A stretch of 32,907 nucleotides of DNA from Streptomyces carpinensis (GTDB taxonomy: Bacteria > Actinomycetota > Actinomycetes > Streptomycetales > Streptomycetaceae), in contig NZ_MUBM01000139.1 in the NCBI RefSeq assembly GCF_002154505.1, forward strand, positions 1-32,907. The letters run 5' to 3'. Numbering within the stretch: the first letter of the stretch is position 1; each line of letters opens with the position of its first letter. Of this stretch, positions 6,481 through 14,118 are shown in pieces. Position numbers and translations under genes: made by a program. Below the pieces are notes generated by a model. That model made no database searches, was not told where the DNA came from, and worked only from the letters and a program-made list of their open reading frames with translations.

Positions 6481-8563
6481 TGACCACGTCGACGTCGGAC
6501 GTGCGCACCCACGCGATCCGGTGGTTGTAGCGGATCGGGTAGAAGGTGTCGCTCCCCACGACCACCGTGCGGGAACCCGTGCCGGAGCCGTCGAAGGTGC
6601 CGCTGTTGTAGTACGAGCCGGTCACGGAGGACCCGGCGAGTGTGTACTTCTGTCCGGCGAGGACGCCGTACTTGGTCAGCGACGCGGTGTTCGAGGCCTG
6701 GACCGGCACCCCGGTGCCGGCGTACGCGGCGTCCTCGGGGTAGGTGCGGCCGTACACCGGGACCGAGCTGAGGCCCGCCTTGGGCGTGATCACGCTCTGC
6801 GTGCCGACGGCGGCGGCGAACTGGCCGCCCGGGTTGTGGAACCAGGCCTTCTGACCGCCGTACCAGATGGCGGTCCAGTCCCCGCTCGTCCCCGCGACGA
6901 CGTACTCACCGCCGGCGACGACCTTGTCGCCCCAGTTCCAGCCCTCGGTCGGCTTCGCACTGCCCAGGTACGGGTCGGTGAGGGGAGCGGAGCCGGTGGA
7001 CGGCGACGTGTACAGGTAGGTGAAGTTGGCCGGCTGGGCGGTGACCGCCGCGCCGTTGTTGGTGAGCTTGGGCTGGTTGGCCGTGGTGAACGGCGGTACG
7101 ACACGGATCAGCTGTCCGGCCGAGTAGACGCCGCCGGATCCGCCGGCCCCGGTCGGAGCGCCCAGCAGCTGCATGTAGTGGTTCCAGTCCCAGAAGGGCC
7201 CCGGGTCCCAGTGCTGGGACTGGACGTTGGCGTCCAGGACGCCCGGGACCTCGTCGTGGCCGATGATGTGCTCACGGTCCAGCGGGATCTCGTACTTGGT
7301 CGCCAGGTACTTCACCAGCGCGGCGGAGGACTCGTACTCCGGCTCGGTGTACCAGCTGCCGTCCTTGATCGCGTAGCCCTCGTGCTCGATGCCGATCGAG
7401 TGCATGTTCATGCTCTTGTTGCCGGCATGCCATGCCTCGTCCTTGTTCTCGACCATCTGGGTGACCAGACCGTCGGAGGCGCGGATCAGGTAGTGGGCAC
7501 TGGCGTAGGTGTCGGAGTTCTGGAAGGACGCCAGCGAACCGTCGTAGGTGCCCTCGGTGTCGTGCAGCAGGATGTAGCGGATCTCGTGGCCGGTCGTGGG
7601 GCGGCTCGCGACGCCGTAGTTGCCCCAGTCGGTGTTGTCGGTGGCGCTGTTCTGCTTGTACGCGGCGGGGCGGAAGTCGCAGTTCAGTCCGGACGGGCAG
7701 TCGGGCGCCGGGGCGGTGGCCGTGGTGGCCGCGGCGAGGTCGAGGTCCGAGGACTTCTTCGGCCGCACCGCCGGGTCGGCCGGCAGGGTGACGCTCTGGC
7801 CGTCCGTGGTGACCCGCTGCTCACCGGTCTTGATCGACTCGTACACGCGCTCGGCGAAGAGCTCCGCGCCCTTGTGGTCCGGGGCCTGGCCGGCGCGGGC
7901 CACGGCCGGGTACCAGGCGCCCGGGTCGGCCGGCAGCGAGCCGGTGGCGTCCTTCTGGTACCGGGCGAGGAGTGCGGCGCCCGCCCGGATGCTCTGCCCC
8001 GTGTCGCTCTGCACCTTCTCCGGCGAGACGTCGATGAGGCCGGCCGCCTTGTCCAGGGTGTGCAGTCGCGGGTCACTGGTGTCGACCGGCTTCTCGCGCA
8101 GGCTCTTGAGCGCCCGCTGGGCGTTGAAATGCTTCTCGATGGCCGGGTCGCCGCTGAGGTTCATGTGGTCGAGCAGGCGCTCGCGCTCGTCGGCGTCGCC
8201 GCCGTGGCCGTTCCCGAGGTCCTCGGAGTCGACGTCCGTGAGACCCATGACGTTGTAGGCGCCGGTGGTGCTGGGCAGCCCGTCGTGGTCCTCCCAGAGC
8301 GTCTGCCGGTAGGAGACCGCCATGAGCACGCTCTGCGGGACGTGGAATTCCGCGGCGGCGTGCTCGAACTCGCTCTGCAGCCGGGCTCCCGGGGGGACAG
8401 CGGCCTGTGCGCCGTTCGAGCCGAGGAGGCCGGGCGCCGCCAGGGCCAGCGTTCCCGCCGTCGTGGCGACGGCCGCGACCGCGGCCACACCGTAGACGAG
8501 CAGTCTCCTCTTCCTGCGGTCTCTGCGATGGCCGGCGTTCAAGTCCCCACCCCTTGCGGTCAT
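5696..8563 (-). CDS. Secreted N-acetylmuramoyl-L-alanine amidase with FG-GAP-like repeats
   Basis: Encodes 955 residues. A basic N-terminus (RRDRRKRRLL) and hydrophobic run near 25-50 form a long signal peptide or membrane anchor. Residues about 60-120 (VPQSVLMAVSYRQTLWEDHD, then GAYNVMGLTDV) look like a lysozyme or transglycosylase-like helix bundle. An Amidase_2 domain spans about 325-475: ILLHDTEG and IIGHDEVPG give zinc and catalytic residues, followed by HWDPGPFWDW. A central SH3-like part (KYTLAGSSVTG) precedes five repeats ending GPGWNxY. The likely function is cleavage of the peptide stem from peptidoglycan. The ATG at 8563 is chosen although no good ribosome site is seen; ATG 8608 and GTG 8701 are alternatives. 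It is flanked by a terminator and a gene-poor stretch, and no operon partner is visible. Confidence 0.9.
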   Translation of the reverse strand: MTARGGDLNAGHRRDRRKRRLLVYGVAAVAAVATTAGTLALAAPGLLGSNGAQAAVPPGARLQSEFEHAAAEFHVPQSVLMAVSYRQTLWEDHDGLPSTTGAYNVMGLTDVDSEDLGNGHGGDADERERLLDHMNLSGDPAIEKHFNAQRALKSLREKPVDTSDPRLHTLDKAAGLIDVSPEKVQSDTGQSIRAGAALLARYQKDATGSLPADPGAWYPAVARAGQAPDHKGAELFAERVYESIKTGEQRVTTDGQSVTLPADPAVRPKKSSDLDLAAATTATAPAPDCPSGLNCDFRPAAYKQNSATDNTDWGNYGVASRPTTGHEIRYILLHDTEGTYDGSLASFQNSDTYASAHYLIRASDGLVTQMVENKDEAWHAGNKSMNMHSIGIEHEGYAIKDGSWYTEPEYESSAALVKYLATKYEIPLDREHIIGHDEVPGVLDANVQSQHWDPGPFWDWNHYMQLLGAPTGAGGSGGVYSAGQLIRVVPPFTTANQPKLTNNGAAVTAQPANFTYLYTSPSTGSAPLTDPYLGSAKPTEGWNWGDKVVAGGEYVVAGTSGDWTAIWYGGQKAWFHNPGGQFAAAVGTQSVITPKAGLSSVPVYGRTYPEDAAYAGTGVPVQASNTASLTKYGVLAGQKYTLAGSSVTGSYYNSGTFDGSGTGSRTVVVGSDTFYPIRYNHRIAWVRTSDVDVVNSAAPDPGTDRYDILGRDSSGTLWQYQGSGSASAPFLTRYRVGPGWNTYDTVTSLTALRADGTGDMVARDKTGVLWYYKGSGKPSAPFLSRTRVGPGWNIYTVITGARDLTGDGRADLVARDTSGVLWLYKGTGNTAAPFATRTRIGPGWNMYNALADTGDLTKDGKADLVARDTSGVLWLYKGTGNATAPYAARTRIGPGWNIYDVLRGPSDLNRDGLPDLIARDKDGVLWFYRGTGSATAPFASRTRIGPGWNMYNMIV

Positions 8564-8885
8564 GACGTTCAGGTCGGTGCGCAGCCCGGAGTGCGGGCTC
8601 GCAACCATGCCCTTCAGCGTTGAAGGAGTGCTTGGCGTCACCAGTGGGATCGGTGGGACGATCACCGAACCGGCGGGCGCGTGGCGGTCCGGGCGCGGCA
8701 CTTTTCAGCGGAGTGGAAATGCAAGAAATAAGGCGGGAAGCCGCAGGGAACACCGGATGAACGACCGCCGCAAAAGCCCCAGTTCAGGGGTGGGAGGACG
8801 TCTGTGGTGACGTTGATCACAGTCCAGTCGCGAACGACAGCCGTCGGGTGTGGGTCACTGGGCCGATGCCTCGGGACGATGAGGT

Positions 8886-8904
8886 CCGTGCCCCATCCGT
8901 GCCC
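8886..8904. repeat. Motif pair CCGTGCCC x2, 11 bp apart
   Basis: CCGTGCCC occurs at 8886-8893 and 8897-8904, one helical turn apart. The spacing matches the three GGGCCGT pairs further right, although the core sequence differs. Confidence 0.5.
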
Positions 8905-9173
8905 GATGGTGCGGGACCCGCGGGGAGCCGCGGTGGCTGGACGTCAATCGCCAAAGCCGTCCTCACCCCGGAGCGGCAACGCTGAAGAAGCTCAGTGATC
9001 CGTGCTGCTTGGAGACCGGCTGACATCGACGTCTGACAGCCACGGCAGCACACAACCACGTATCTCGACGGCCTCCAGCGACCTGGCCGACCGGTGCTGG
9101 AAGCGCCCGTTCAGGGCCCTCGCGATCCCGGGATCGAACTCCTGAAGCGGTGCTCACGCATGAGCGCCCTCCC

Positions 9174-9191
9174 GGGCCGTCCTGGGGCCGT
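9174..9191. repeat. GGGCCGT motif pair, copy A
   Basis: GGGCCGT at 9174-9180 and 9185-9191, 11 bp apart. The downstream context (GCTCGATGATGAC, then ACTGCCGACAG) resembles that of copy C at 9915, so the repeat extends over roughly 70 degenerate bases. Confidence 0.6.
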
Positions 9192-9328
9192 GGAAGGGCG
9201 CTCGATGATGACCAACGCCGACAACTGCCGACAGCTCAGCAGCAGGCCAGGACGTTGATCGATAAGACGGCCGCAGGACACGACCGCCGATGATCAGTTG
9301 TCGCTGTGCTGAGGGGCTGCCCTCGGGT

Positions 9329-9529
9329 TCACCAGAAGTGAGATCGAGTTCGATCACGGCCGAGAAGTCTCCGGATCAGCAAGAACGTGCCTACGGTGAT
9401 CAGGGCCACCCCAATAAGGATCAAGGCCACCCCGAGAGCGATCAGAAACGTCCCGATAAGGACCAGCAGCGCCCCAATCAGGACCAAGAGCGTCCCGATG
9501 ATGAGGAGAAAGATCGCGAGGACGGTCAC
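9329..9529 (-). CDS. Small membrane protein with glycine every seven residues
   Basis: Encodes 66 residues. GTG 9529 is chosen because AGGAG at 9536-9540 (minus strand) lies 6 nt upstream; longer in-frame starts add a charged stretch without a ribosome site. Almost the whole chain is hydrophobic (LLVLIGALLVLIG, then FLIALGVALILIGVALITVG), probably two membrane helices, and it ends in a basic, cytosolic-type tail RRLLGRDRTR. Glycines recur at exact seven-residue spacing, produced by five to six degenerate 21-bp DNA repeats. I do not recognise a family. It stands alone between degenerate motif pairs in an otherwise empty region. Confidence 0.7.
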   Translation of the reverse strand: MTVLAIFLLIIGTLLVLIGALLVLIGTFLIALGVALILIGVALITVGTFLLIRRLLGRDRTRSHFW

Positions 9530-9668
9530 GGTTGTCTCCTGTCCTCCCTCCCGCTCTGACTCCTTCCCCCGCTTCCGTGGAAACACTCTGCTTCGGGATC
9601 ACCGACGAGTTGCCACGGCCAAGAGGTCAGCCCGGTCACGTCCGCCGGTTTCGATCAAGACCGGTGCT

Positions 9669-9686
9669 GGGCCGTCCCCGGGCCGT
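9669..9686. repeat. GGGCCGT motif pair, copy B
   Basis: GGGCCGT at 9669-9675 and 9680-9686, 11 bp apart, as in copies A and C. The flanks are less similar to the other copies. Confidence 0.6.
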
Positions 9687-9914
9687 GCGTCCCTGAACCG
9701 ATCACGGGCTCTGAAGTGCCGGCGGCGGACGTGGTGTGGGGGAGCTGGGCGGCAACCGTCGCGGCCCTGCCTGTGGGGACCCGGACCACGGGAGAGGGCG
9801 TCAGTCGCCGGCCCTTCGGTGTCTTCAGATGTATAGGGGGTTTTCTGGTACGCCCACCGCCACCAGGTGAGGGTCCGGCTCGACGAGTGGGGCGGCTGAC
9901 GAATGATCGTTCCT

Positions 9915-9932
9915 GGGCTGTCTCCGGGCCGT
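9915..9932. repeat. GGGCYGT motif pair, copy C
   Basis: GGGCTGT at 9915-9921 and GGGCCGT at 9926-9932. It is followed by GGTGACGACTGCCGACGACAG, similar to the sequence after copy A, 741 bp away. Confidence 0.6.
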
Positions 9933-10032
9933 CCGAGGTCGCTCAGCGACGAATGGTGACGACTGCCGACGACAGTCGCAGCCGGCGACACCCCCCAGCT
10001 CACCCAAGTCGATCTGCGACACTGGTACCACC

Positions 10033-11139
10033 ATGCCCAAGCCCGGAGAACTCACTTTCGTCGCCCCGCGCGGAGCCAAGAAGCCGCCGCGGCACCTTGC
10101 CGATCTCTCGCCCGCCGAGCGCAAGGAGGCCGTCGCCGCGATCGGCGAGAAGCCGTTTCGTGCCAAGCAGCTCTCGCAGCACTACTTCGCGCGGTACGCG
10201 CACGACCCGGAGCAGTGGACCGACATCCCGGCCGGATCCCGGGCCAAGCTGCGGGAGACGCTGCTTCCGGAGCTGATGACGGTGGTACGGCATCTGTCGA
10301 CCGACCAGGGCACCACCCGCAAGACGCTGTGGCGGCTGTTCGACGGCACGCTCGTCGAGTCCGTGCTCATGCGCTACCCGGACCGGGTGACCATGTGCAT
10401 CAGCTCGCAGGCCGGGTGCGGGATGAACTGCCCGTTCTGCGCCACCGGACAGGCCGGGCTCGACCGGAACCTGTCGACCGCCGAGATCGTGCACCAGATC
10501 GTCGACGGGATGCGGGCCCTGCGCGACGGCGAGGTGCCGGGCGGTCCGGCGCGGCTGTCCAACATCGTGTTCATGGGCATGGGCGAACCGCTCGCCAACT
10601 ACAACCGGGTCGTCGGCGCCATCCGGGCCCTGACCGCCCAGGAGCCGGACGGGCTGGGGCTGTCCCAGCGCGGGATCACCGTCTCGACGGTGGGCCTGGT
10701 CCCGGCGATCCACCGGTTCGCCGACGAGGGCTTCAAGTGCCGCCTCGCCATCTCCCTGCACGCCCCGGACGACGAGCTGCGCGACACCCTCGTCCCCGTG
10801 AACACACGGTGGAAGGTGCGGGAGGTGCTGGACGCCGGCTTCGAGTACGCCGCCAAGTCCGGGCGCCGGCTGTCCATCGAGTACGCGCTGATCCGGGACA
10901 TCAACGACCAGGCCTGGCGCGGCGACCGGCTCGGCCGCCTCCTCAAGGGCAAGCCGGTGCACGTCAACTGCATCCCGCTCAACCCGACCCCCGGCTCCAA
11001 GTGGACCGCCTCGCGACCGGAGGACGAGAAGGCGTTCGTCGAGGCGATCGCGGCGCACGGAGTGCCGGTGACCATCCGGGACACCCGCGGGCAGGAGATC
11101 GACGGAGCGTGCGGTCAGCTCGCCGCCACCGAGAGGTAG
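10033..11139 (+). CDS. rlmN: Dual-specificity 23S rRNA A2503 / tRNA A37 C2-methyltransferase
   Basis: Encodes 368 residues of the radical-SAM enzyme RlmN, which methylates C2 of A2503 in 23S rRNA and of A37 in some tRNAs. The 4Fe-4S ligands are C129, C133 and C136 (AGCGMNCPFC). GMGEPLANY is the SAM-binding GGE-like motif, and a conserved C-terminal cysteine near residue 360 (DGACGQL) is the methyl-carrying residue of the family. Its presence supports RlmN but does not by itself exclude Cfr-type relatives; housekeeping context and full length favour RlmN. The ATG at 10033 lacks a ribosome site; GACACT lies about 10 nt upstream, so the mRNA may have a very short leader. Confidence 0.96.
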   Translation: MPKPGELTFVAPRGAKKPPRHLADLSPAERKEAVAAIGEKPFRAKQLSQHYFARYAHDPEQWTDIPAGSRAKLRETLLPELMTVVRHLSTDQGTTRKTLWRLFDGTLVESVLMRYPDRVTMCISSQAGCGMNCPFCATGQAGLDRNLSTAEIVHQIVDGMRALRDGEVPGGPARLSNIVFMGMGEPLANYNRVVGAIRALTAQEPDGLGLSQRGITVSTVGLVPAIHRFADEGFKCRLAISLHAPDDELRDTLVPVNTRWKVREVLDAGFEYAAKSGRRLSIEYALIRDINDQAWRGDRLGRLLKGKPVHVNCIPLNPTPGSKWTASRPEDEKAFVEAIAAHGVPVTIRDTRGQEIDGACGQLAATER

Positions 11140-11194
11140 CCGGCAGCCGGGCGACGGCCGGACGGTAGTCTGGGCCCGTACACATCTTCATATT

Positions 11195-11283
11195 CCGACA
11201 GGGGAGCGCCACAGCGCTGAGAGTGCGGCACCGGCCGCAGACCCTCTGAACCTCGCCCAGGTCATTCTGGGTAGGAAGTTCGG
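11195..11283 (+). promoter_or_regulatory. TPP riboswitch (THI element) aptamer
   Basis: The conserved THI-box core is present in order: GGGGAGC at 11201, GCTGAGAG at 11216-11223, ACCCTCTGAACCT at 11241-11253, then a CCAGG...CTGGGTAGGAAG block to 11278. The outer P1 helix is CCGA (11195-11198) with TCGG (11280-11283). Binding of thiamine pyrophosphate would repress the thiamine transporter operon downstream. Confidence 0.95.
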
Positions 11284-11302
11284 TCATCACTCGAGCTGTT
11301 GC

Positions 11303-11370
11303 GCCCTGCCCTGGCATCCCTCGCGGATTCCGGGCGGGGCCGCGTCTCTTCCTGGCCAACCCCCAGGAGG
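11303..11370 (+). promoter_or_regulatory. Riboswitch expression platform that hides the thiB ribosome site
   Basis: Two hairpins follow the aptamer. The first is a 9-bp stem (11303-11311 with 11332-11340, one U-G pair). The second pairs CTTCCTGG (11348-11355) with CCAGGAGG (11363-11370), covering the whole AGGAGG ribosome site of thiB. The arrangement suggests control of translation initiation rather than termination. Confidence 0.65.
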
Positions 11371-11377
11371 ACATCCA

Positions 11378-12460
11378 GTGCACATCAAGTCGTTCGTCGC
11401 TGTGGCCGTGGGGCTCGGTCTCGTCACGCTGTCCGCGTGCGGGTCGTCCGACGGCAAGGGGACAAGTGGGGCCGCGGAGTCCAAGACCGTGACCCTCGTC
11501 AGCCACGACTCATGGGCCGCCTCCAAGAGCGTCATCGCCGCCTTCGAGAAGAGCTCCGGCTACACCGTCAAGGTCCTCAAGGACGGCGACGCCGGCCAGG
11601 CCGTCAACAAGGCCATCCTCACCAAGGACAATCCGCAGGGCGACGTCTTCTTCGGCGTCGACAACACCCTGCTCTCCCGCGCCCTCGACAACGGCCTGTT
11701 CCAGCCGTACCAGCCCAAGGGCTCGGACCTGGTCCTGCCCCAGTACCGGGCCGACCAGGCGAAGCACCGGGTCACGCCGATCGACTCCGGCGACATCTGC
11801 GTCAACTACGACAAGAAGTACTTCGCGGACCACAAGCTGACCCCGCCGGCCTCCTTCGACGACCTCGTCAAGCCGCAGTACAAGAACCTCCTCGTCACCG
11901 AGAACGCCGCCACCTCCTCGCCCGGCCTCGGCTTCCTGCTCGGCACCGCCGCGAAGTACGGCGACGGAGGCTGGCAGGACTACTGGAAGAAGCTCAAGGC
12001 CAACGGCGTCAAGGTCGTCGACGGCTGGGAGCAGGCATACGACCAGGAGTTCTCCGGTTCCGCGGGCGGGAAGAAGGCCAAGGGCGACCGGCCGCTCGTC
12101 GTCTCCTACGCCTCCTCGCCGCCCGCCGAGGTCGTCTACGCCGACCCGAGGCCGAAGACCGCGCCGACCGGCGTCGCGGACGGCACCTGCTTCCGGCAGA
12201 TCGAGTACGCCGGACTGCTCGGCAACGCCCGGAACACCAAGGGCGGCAAGGCGTTCATCGACTTCCTGCTCACCAAGCGGTTCCAGGACGACATGCCGCT
12301 GAACATGTTCGTCTACCCGGTGACCAAGGGCGCCCAGGTGCCGCCGGAGTTCACGAAGTACGGCCCCCAGGCCAAGAATCCGGAGACCATGGCCCCCGAC
12401 AAGATCGCCGCCAACCGTGACCAGTGGGTCAGGTCGTGGACCTCACTCGTGCTGAAGTAG
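11378..12460 (+). CDS. thiB: Thiamine ABC transporter substrate-binding lipoprotein
   Basis: Encodes 360 residues of an extracellular solute-binding protein of the ThiB/TbpA group. A signal peptide ends in the lipobox TLSAC with lipid-modified Cys21, so the protein is anchored to the outer face of the membrane. VTLVSHDSWAASKSVIAAFE and GDVFFGVDNTLLSRALDNG are typical of thiamine-binding family members, and the TPP riboswitch upstream supports the substrate. GTG 11378 has AGGAGG 7 nt upstream. It overlaps the start of thiP by 37 nt, so translation is probably coupled. Confidence 0.92.
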   Translation: MHIKSFVAVAVGLGLVTLSACGSSDGKGTSGAAESKTVTLVSHDSWAASKSVIAAFEKSSGYTVKVLKDGDAGQAVNKAILTKDNPQGDVFFGVDNTLLSRALDNGLFQPYQPKGSDLVLPQYRADQAKHRVTPIDSGDICVNYDKKYFADHKLTPPASFDDLVKPQYKNLLVTENAATSSPGLGFLLGTAAKYGDGGWQDYWKKLKANGVKVVDGWEQAYDQEFSGSAGGKKAKGDRPLVVSYASSPPAEVVYADPRPKTAPTGVADGTCFRQIEYAGLLGNARNTKGGKAFIDFLLTKRFQDDMPLNMFVYPVTKGAQVPPEFTKYGPQAKNPETMAPDKIAANRDQWVRSWTSLVLK

Positions 12461-14118
12461 CCCCCGGCAGGGGCCCAGGGAGCAGCCGTTCGGGGAACGC
12501 GGCACGGCTCGGCCTGATGGCCGTGCCGGTCGCGTTCTTCGCGGTGTTCTTCGCCTATCCCGTCGCCGCGATCGTCCGGCGCGGTCTGAAGGCCGACGGG
12601 GCATGGCAGTTCGGGCGGATCGTGGACGTGCTCGGACAGACCGACATCCGGCACGTGCTGTGGTTCACCACCTGGCAGGCGCTGGCCTCCACCGCGCTCA
12701 CCCTGCTGATCGCGCTGCCCGGGGCGTATGTCTTCGCGCGGTTCGACTTCCCCGGCCGTCAGGTCCTGCGGGCCGTGGTCACCGTGCCGTTCGTGCTGCC
12801 CACCGTCGTCGTCGGCACCGCCTTCCTCGCGCTGGTCGGGCGCGGTGGCCTGCTCGACGAGCTGTGGGGCGTACGGCTCGACACCACGGTGTGGGCGATC
12901 CTCCTGGCCCACGTCTTCTTCAACTACGCGGTCGTCGTACGGACGGTGGGCGGGCTGTGGTCCCAGCTCGACCCCCGGCAGGAGGAGGCCGCCCGGATGC
13001 TGGGCGCCTCGCCGCTGACCGCCTGGCGGAAGGTCACCCTGCCAGCCCTGGCCCCGGCGGTCGCGGCCGCCGCCCTCATGGTCTTCCTGTTCACCTTCAC
13101 CTCCTTCGGCGTGGTGCAGATCCTCGGCGGCCCCACCTTCTCCACCCTCGAAGTGGAGATCTACCGGCAGACCTCCGAGATCTTCGACCTGTCCACCGCG
13201 GCCGTGCTGACGATCGTGCAGTTCCTCGCGGTGGGCGCGATCCTCGCCGTGCACGCCTGGACCGTACGGCGCCGGGAGACCGCGCTGAAGCTGGTGGACG
13301 CCTCCCTCACCGCCCGCCGCCCGCGCGGCGCGGGGCAGTGGGCGCTGCTGGCCGGCGTCCTGGCCACCGTCGCCCTGCTCCTCCTGCTGCCGCTCGCCGT
13401 GCTGGTGCAGCGTTCGCTCACCGCGCCCGGCTTCGGCTACTACCGGGCGCTGACCGACGCCGACGGCGGAACCTTCCTGGTCGCGCCGATCAACGCCATC
13501 GGCACCTCCCTGTCCTACGCCGCCGCCGCGACCGCCATCGCCGTGGGTGTAGGCGGCCTCGCCGCCGCCGCGCTCACCCGCAGGGACGCCGGCCGGATCG
13601 TGCGCGGTTTCGACGCACTGCTGATGCTGCCGCTCGGGGTGTCGGCCGTGACGGTGGGCTTCGGTTTCCTGATCGCGCTGGACGAGCCGCCGTTGGACCT
13701 CAGGCAGTCCTGGATCCTGGTCCCGCTCGCGCAGGCCTTGGTCGGCGTTCCCTTCGTGGTGCGGACCATGCTGCCCGTGCTGCGCGCGGTGGACGTACGG
13801 CTGCGGGAGGCGGCGGCCGTGCTCGGGGCGTCGCCGTGGCGGGTGTGGCGGGAGGTCGACCTGCCGATGGTGCGGCGGGCGCTGCTGGTCGCCGCGGGAT
13901 TCGCCTTCGCCGTGTCGCTGGGGGAGTTCGGGGCGACCGTGTTCATCGCCCGGCCCGACAACCCGACCCTGCCGGTCGCCGTGGCCCGGCTGCTGTCGCG
14001 GCCCGGCGACCTCAACTACGGGCAGGCGATGGCCCTGTCGACGATTCTCATGGTGGTGTGCGCGGTGGCGCTGCTGGTACTCGAACGGCTGCGCACCGAC
14101 CGGAGCGGGGAGTTCTAG
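12424..14118 (+). CDS. thiP: Thiamine ABC transporter permease (double permease)
   Basis: Encodes up to 564 residues with about 12 membrane helices and two fused permease domains. Each half carries an EAA loop that docks the ATPase: EEAARMLGASPLTAWRKV near residue 183 and REAAAVLGASPWRVWREV near residue 460. ThiP-type permeases are such duplicated fusions. The start is uncertain: GTG 12424 and GTG 12436 both lie within the end of thiB and neither has a clear ribosome site, which fits coupled translation. Its stop is followed directly by the thiQ ATG. Confidence 0.92.
   Translation: MGQVVDLTRAEVAPGRGPGSSRSGNAARLGLMAVPVAFFAVFFAYPVAAIVRRGLKADGAWQFGRIVDVLGQTDIRHVLWFTTWQALASTALTLLIALPGAYVFARFDFPGRQVLRAVVTVPFVLPTVVVGTAFLALVGRGGLLDELWGVRLDTTVWAILLAHVFFNYAVVVRTVGGLWSQLDPRQEEAARMLGASPLTAWRKVTLPALAPAVAAAALMVFLFTFTSFGVVQILGGPTFSTLEVEIYRQTSEIFDLSTAAVLTIVQFLAVGAILAVHAWTVRRRETALKLVDASLTARRPRGAGQWALLAGVLATVALLLLLPLAVLVQRSLTAPGFGYYRALTDADGGTFLVAPINAIGTSLSYAAAATAIAVGVGGLAAAALTRRDAGRIVRGFDALLMLPLGVSAVTVGFGFLIALDEPPLDLRQSWILVPLAQALVGVPFVVRTMLPVLRAVDVRLREAAAVLGASPWRVWREVDLPMVRRALLVAAGFAFAVSLGEFGATVFIARPDNPTLPVAVARLLSRPGDLNYGQAMALSTILMVVCAVALLVLERLRTDRSGEF

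Larger units (their letters stand above)
8564..9328. other. Gene-poor stretch upstream of the amidase
   Basis: No open frame here has a ribosome site together with recognisable protein features. The first 240 bases include an A-rich patch at about 8713-8735, plausible as the amidase promoter region but without a clear -10/-35 pair. The rest contains two of the paired 11-bp-spaced motifs listed separately. Confidence 0.5.
9530..10032. other. Non-coding stretch before rlmN with two motif pairs
   Basis: No convincing gene. It holds GGGCCGT pair B (9669-9686) and pair C (9915-9932). It also holds an isolated TATAGGGGGTTTTC patch at about 9832 of unknown role. Confidence 0.5.

Noticed and set aside
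4775..8623. A 1282-codon open frame on the plus strand
   Set aside because: It reads through cdsA out of frame and then antisense to the amidase. Its composition is low-complexity and is a by-product of GC-rich third positions.
9126..9142. A tRNA T-loop-like GTTCGATCCC on the minus strand
   Set aside because: The flanking bases do not form a T stem, and no anticodon arm or acceptor stem can be found.
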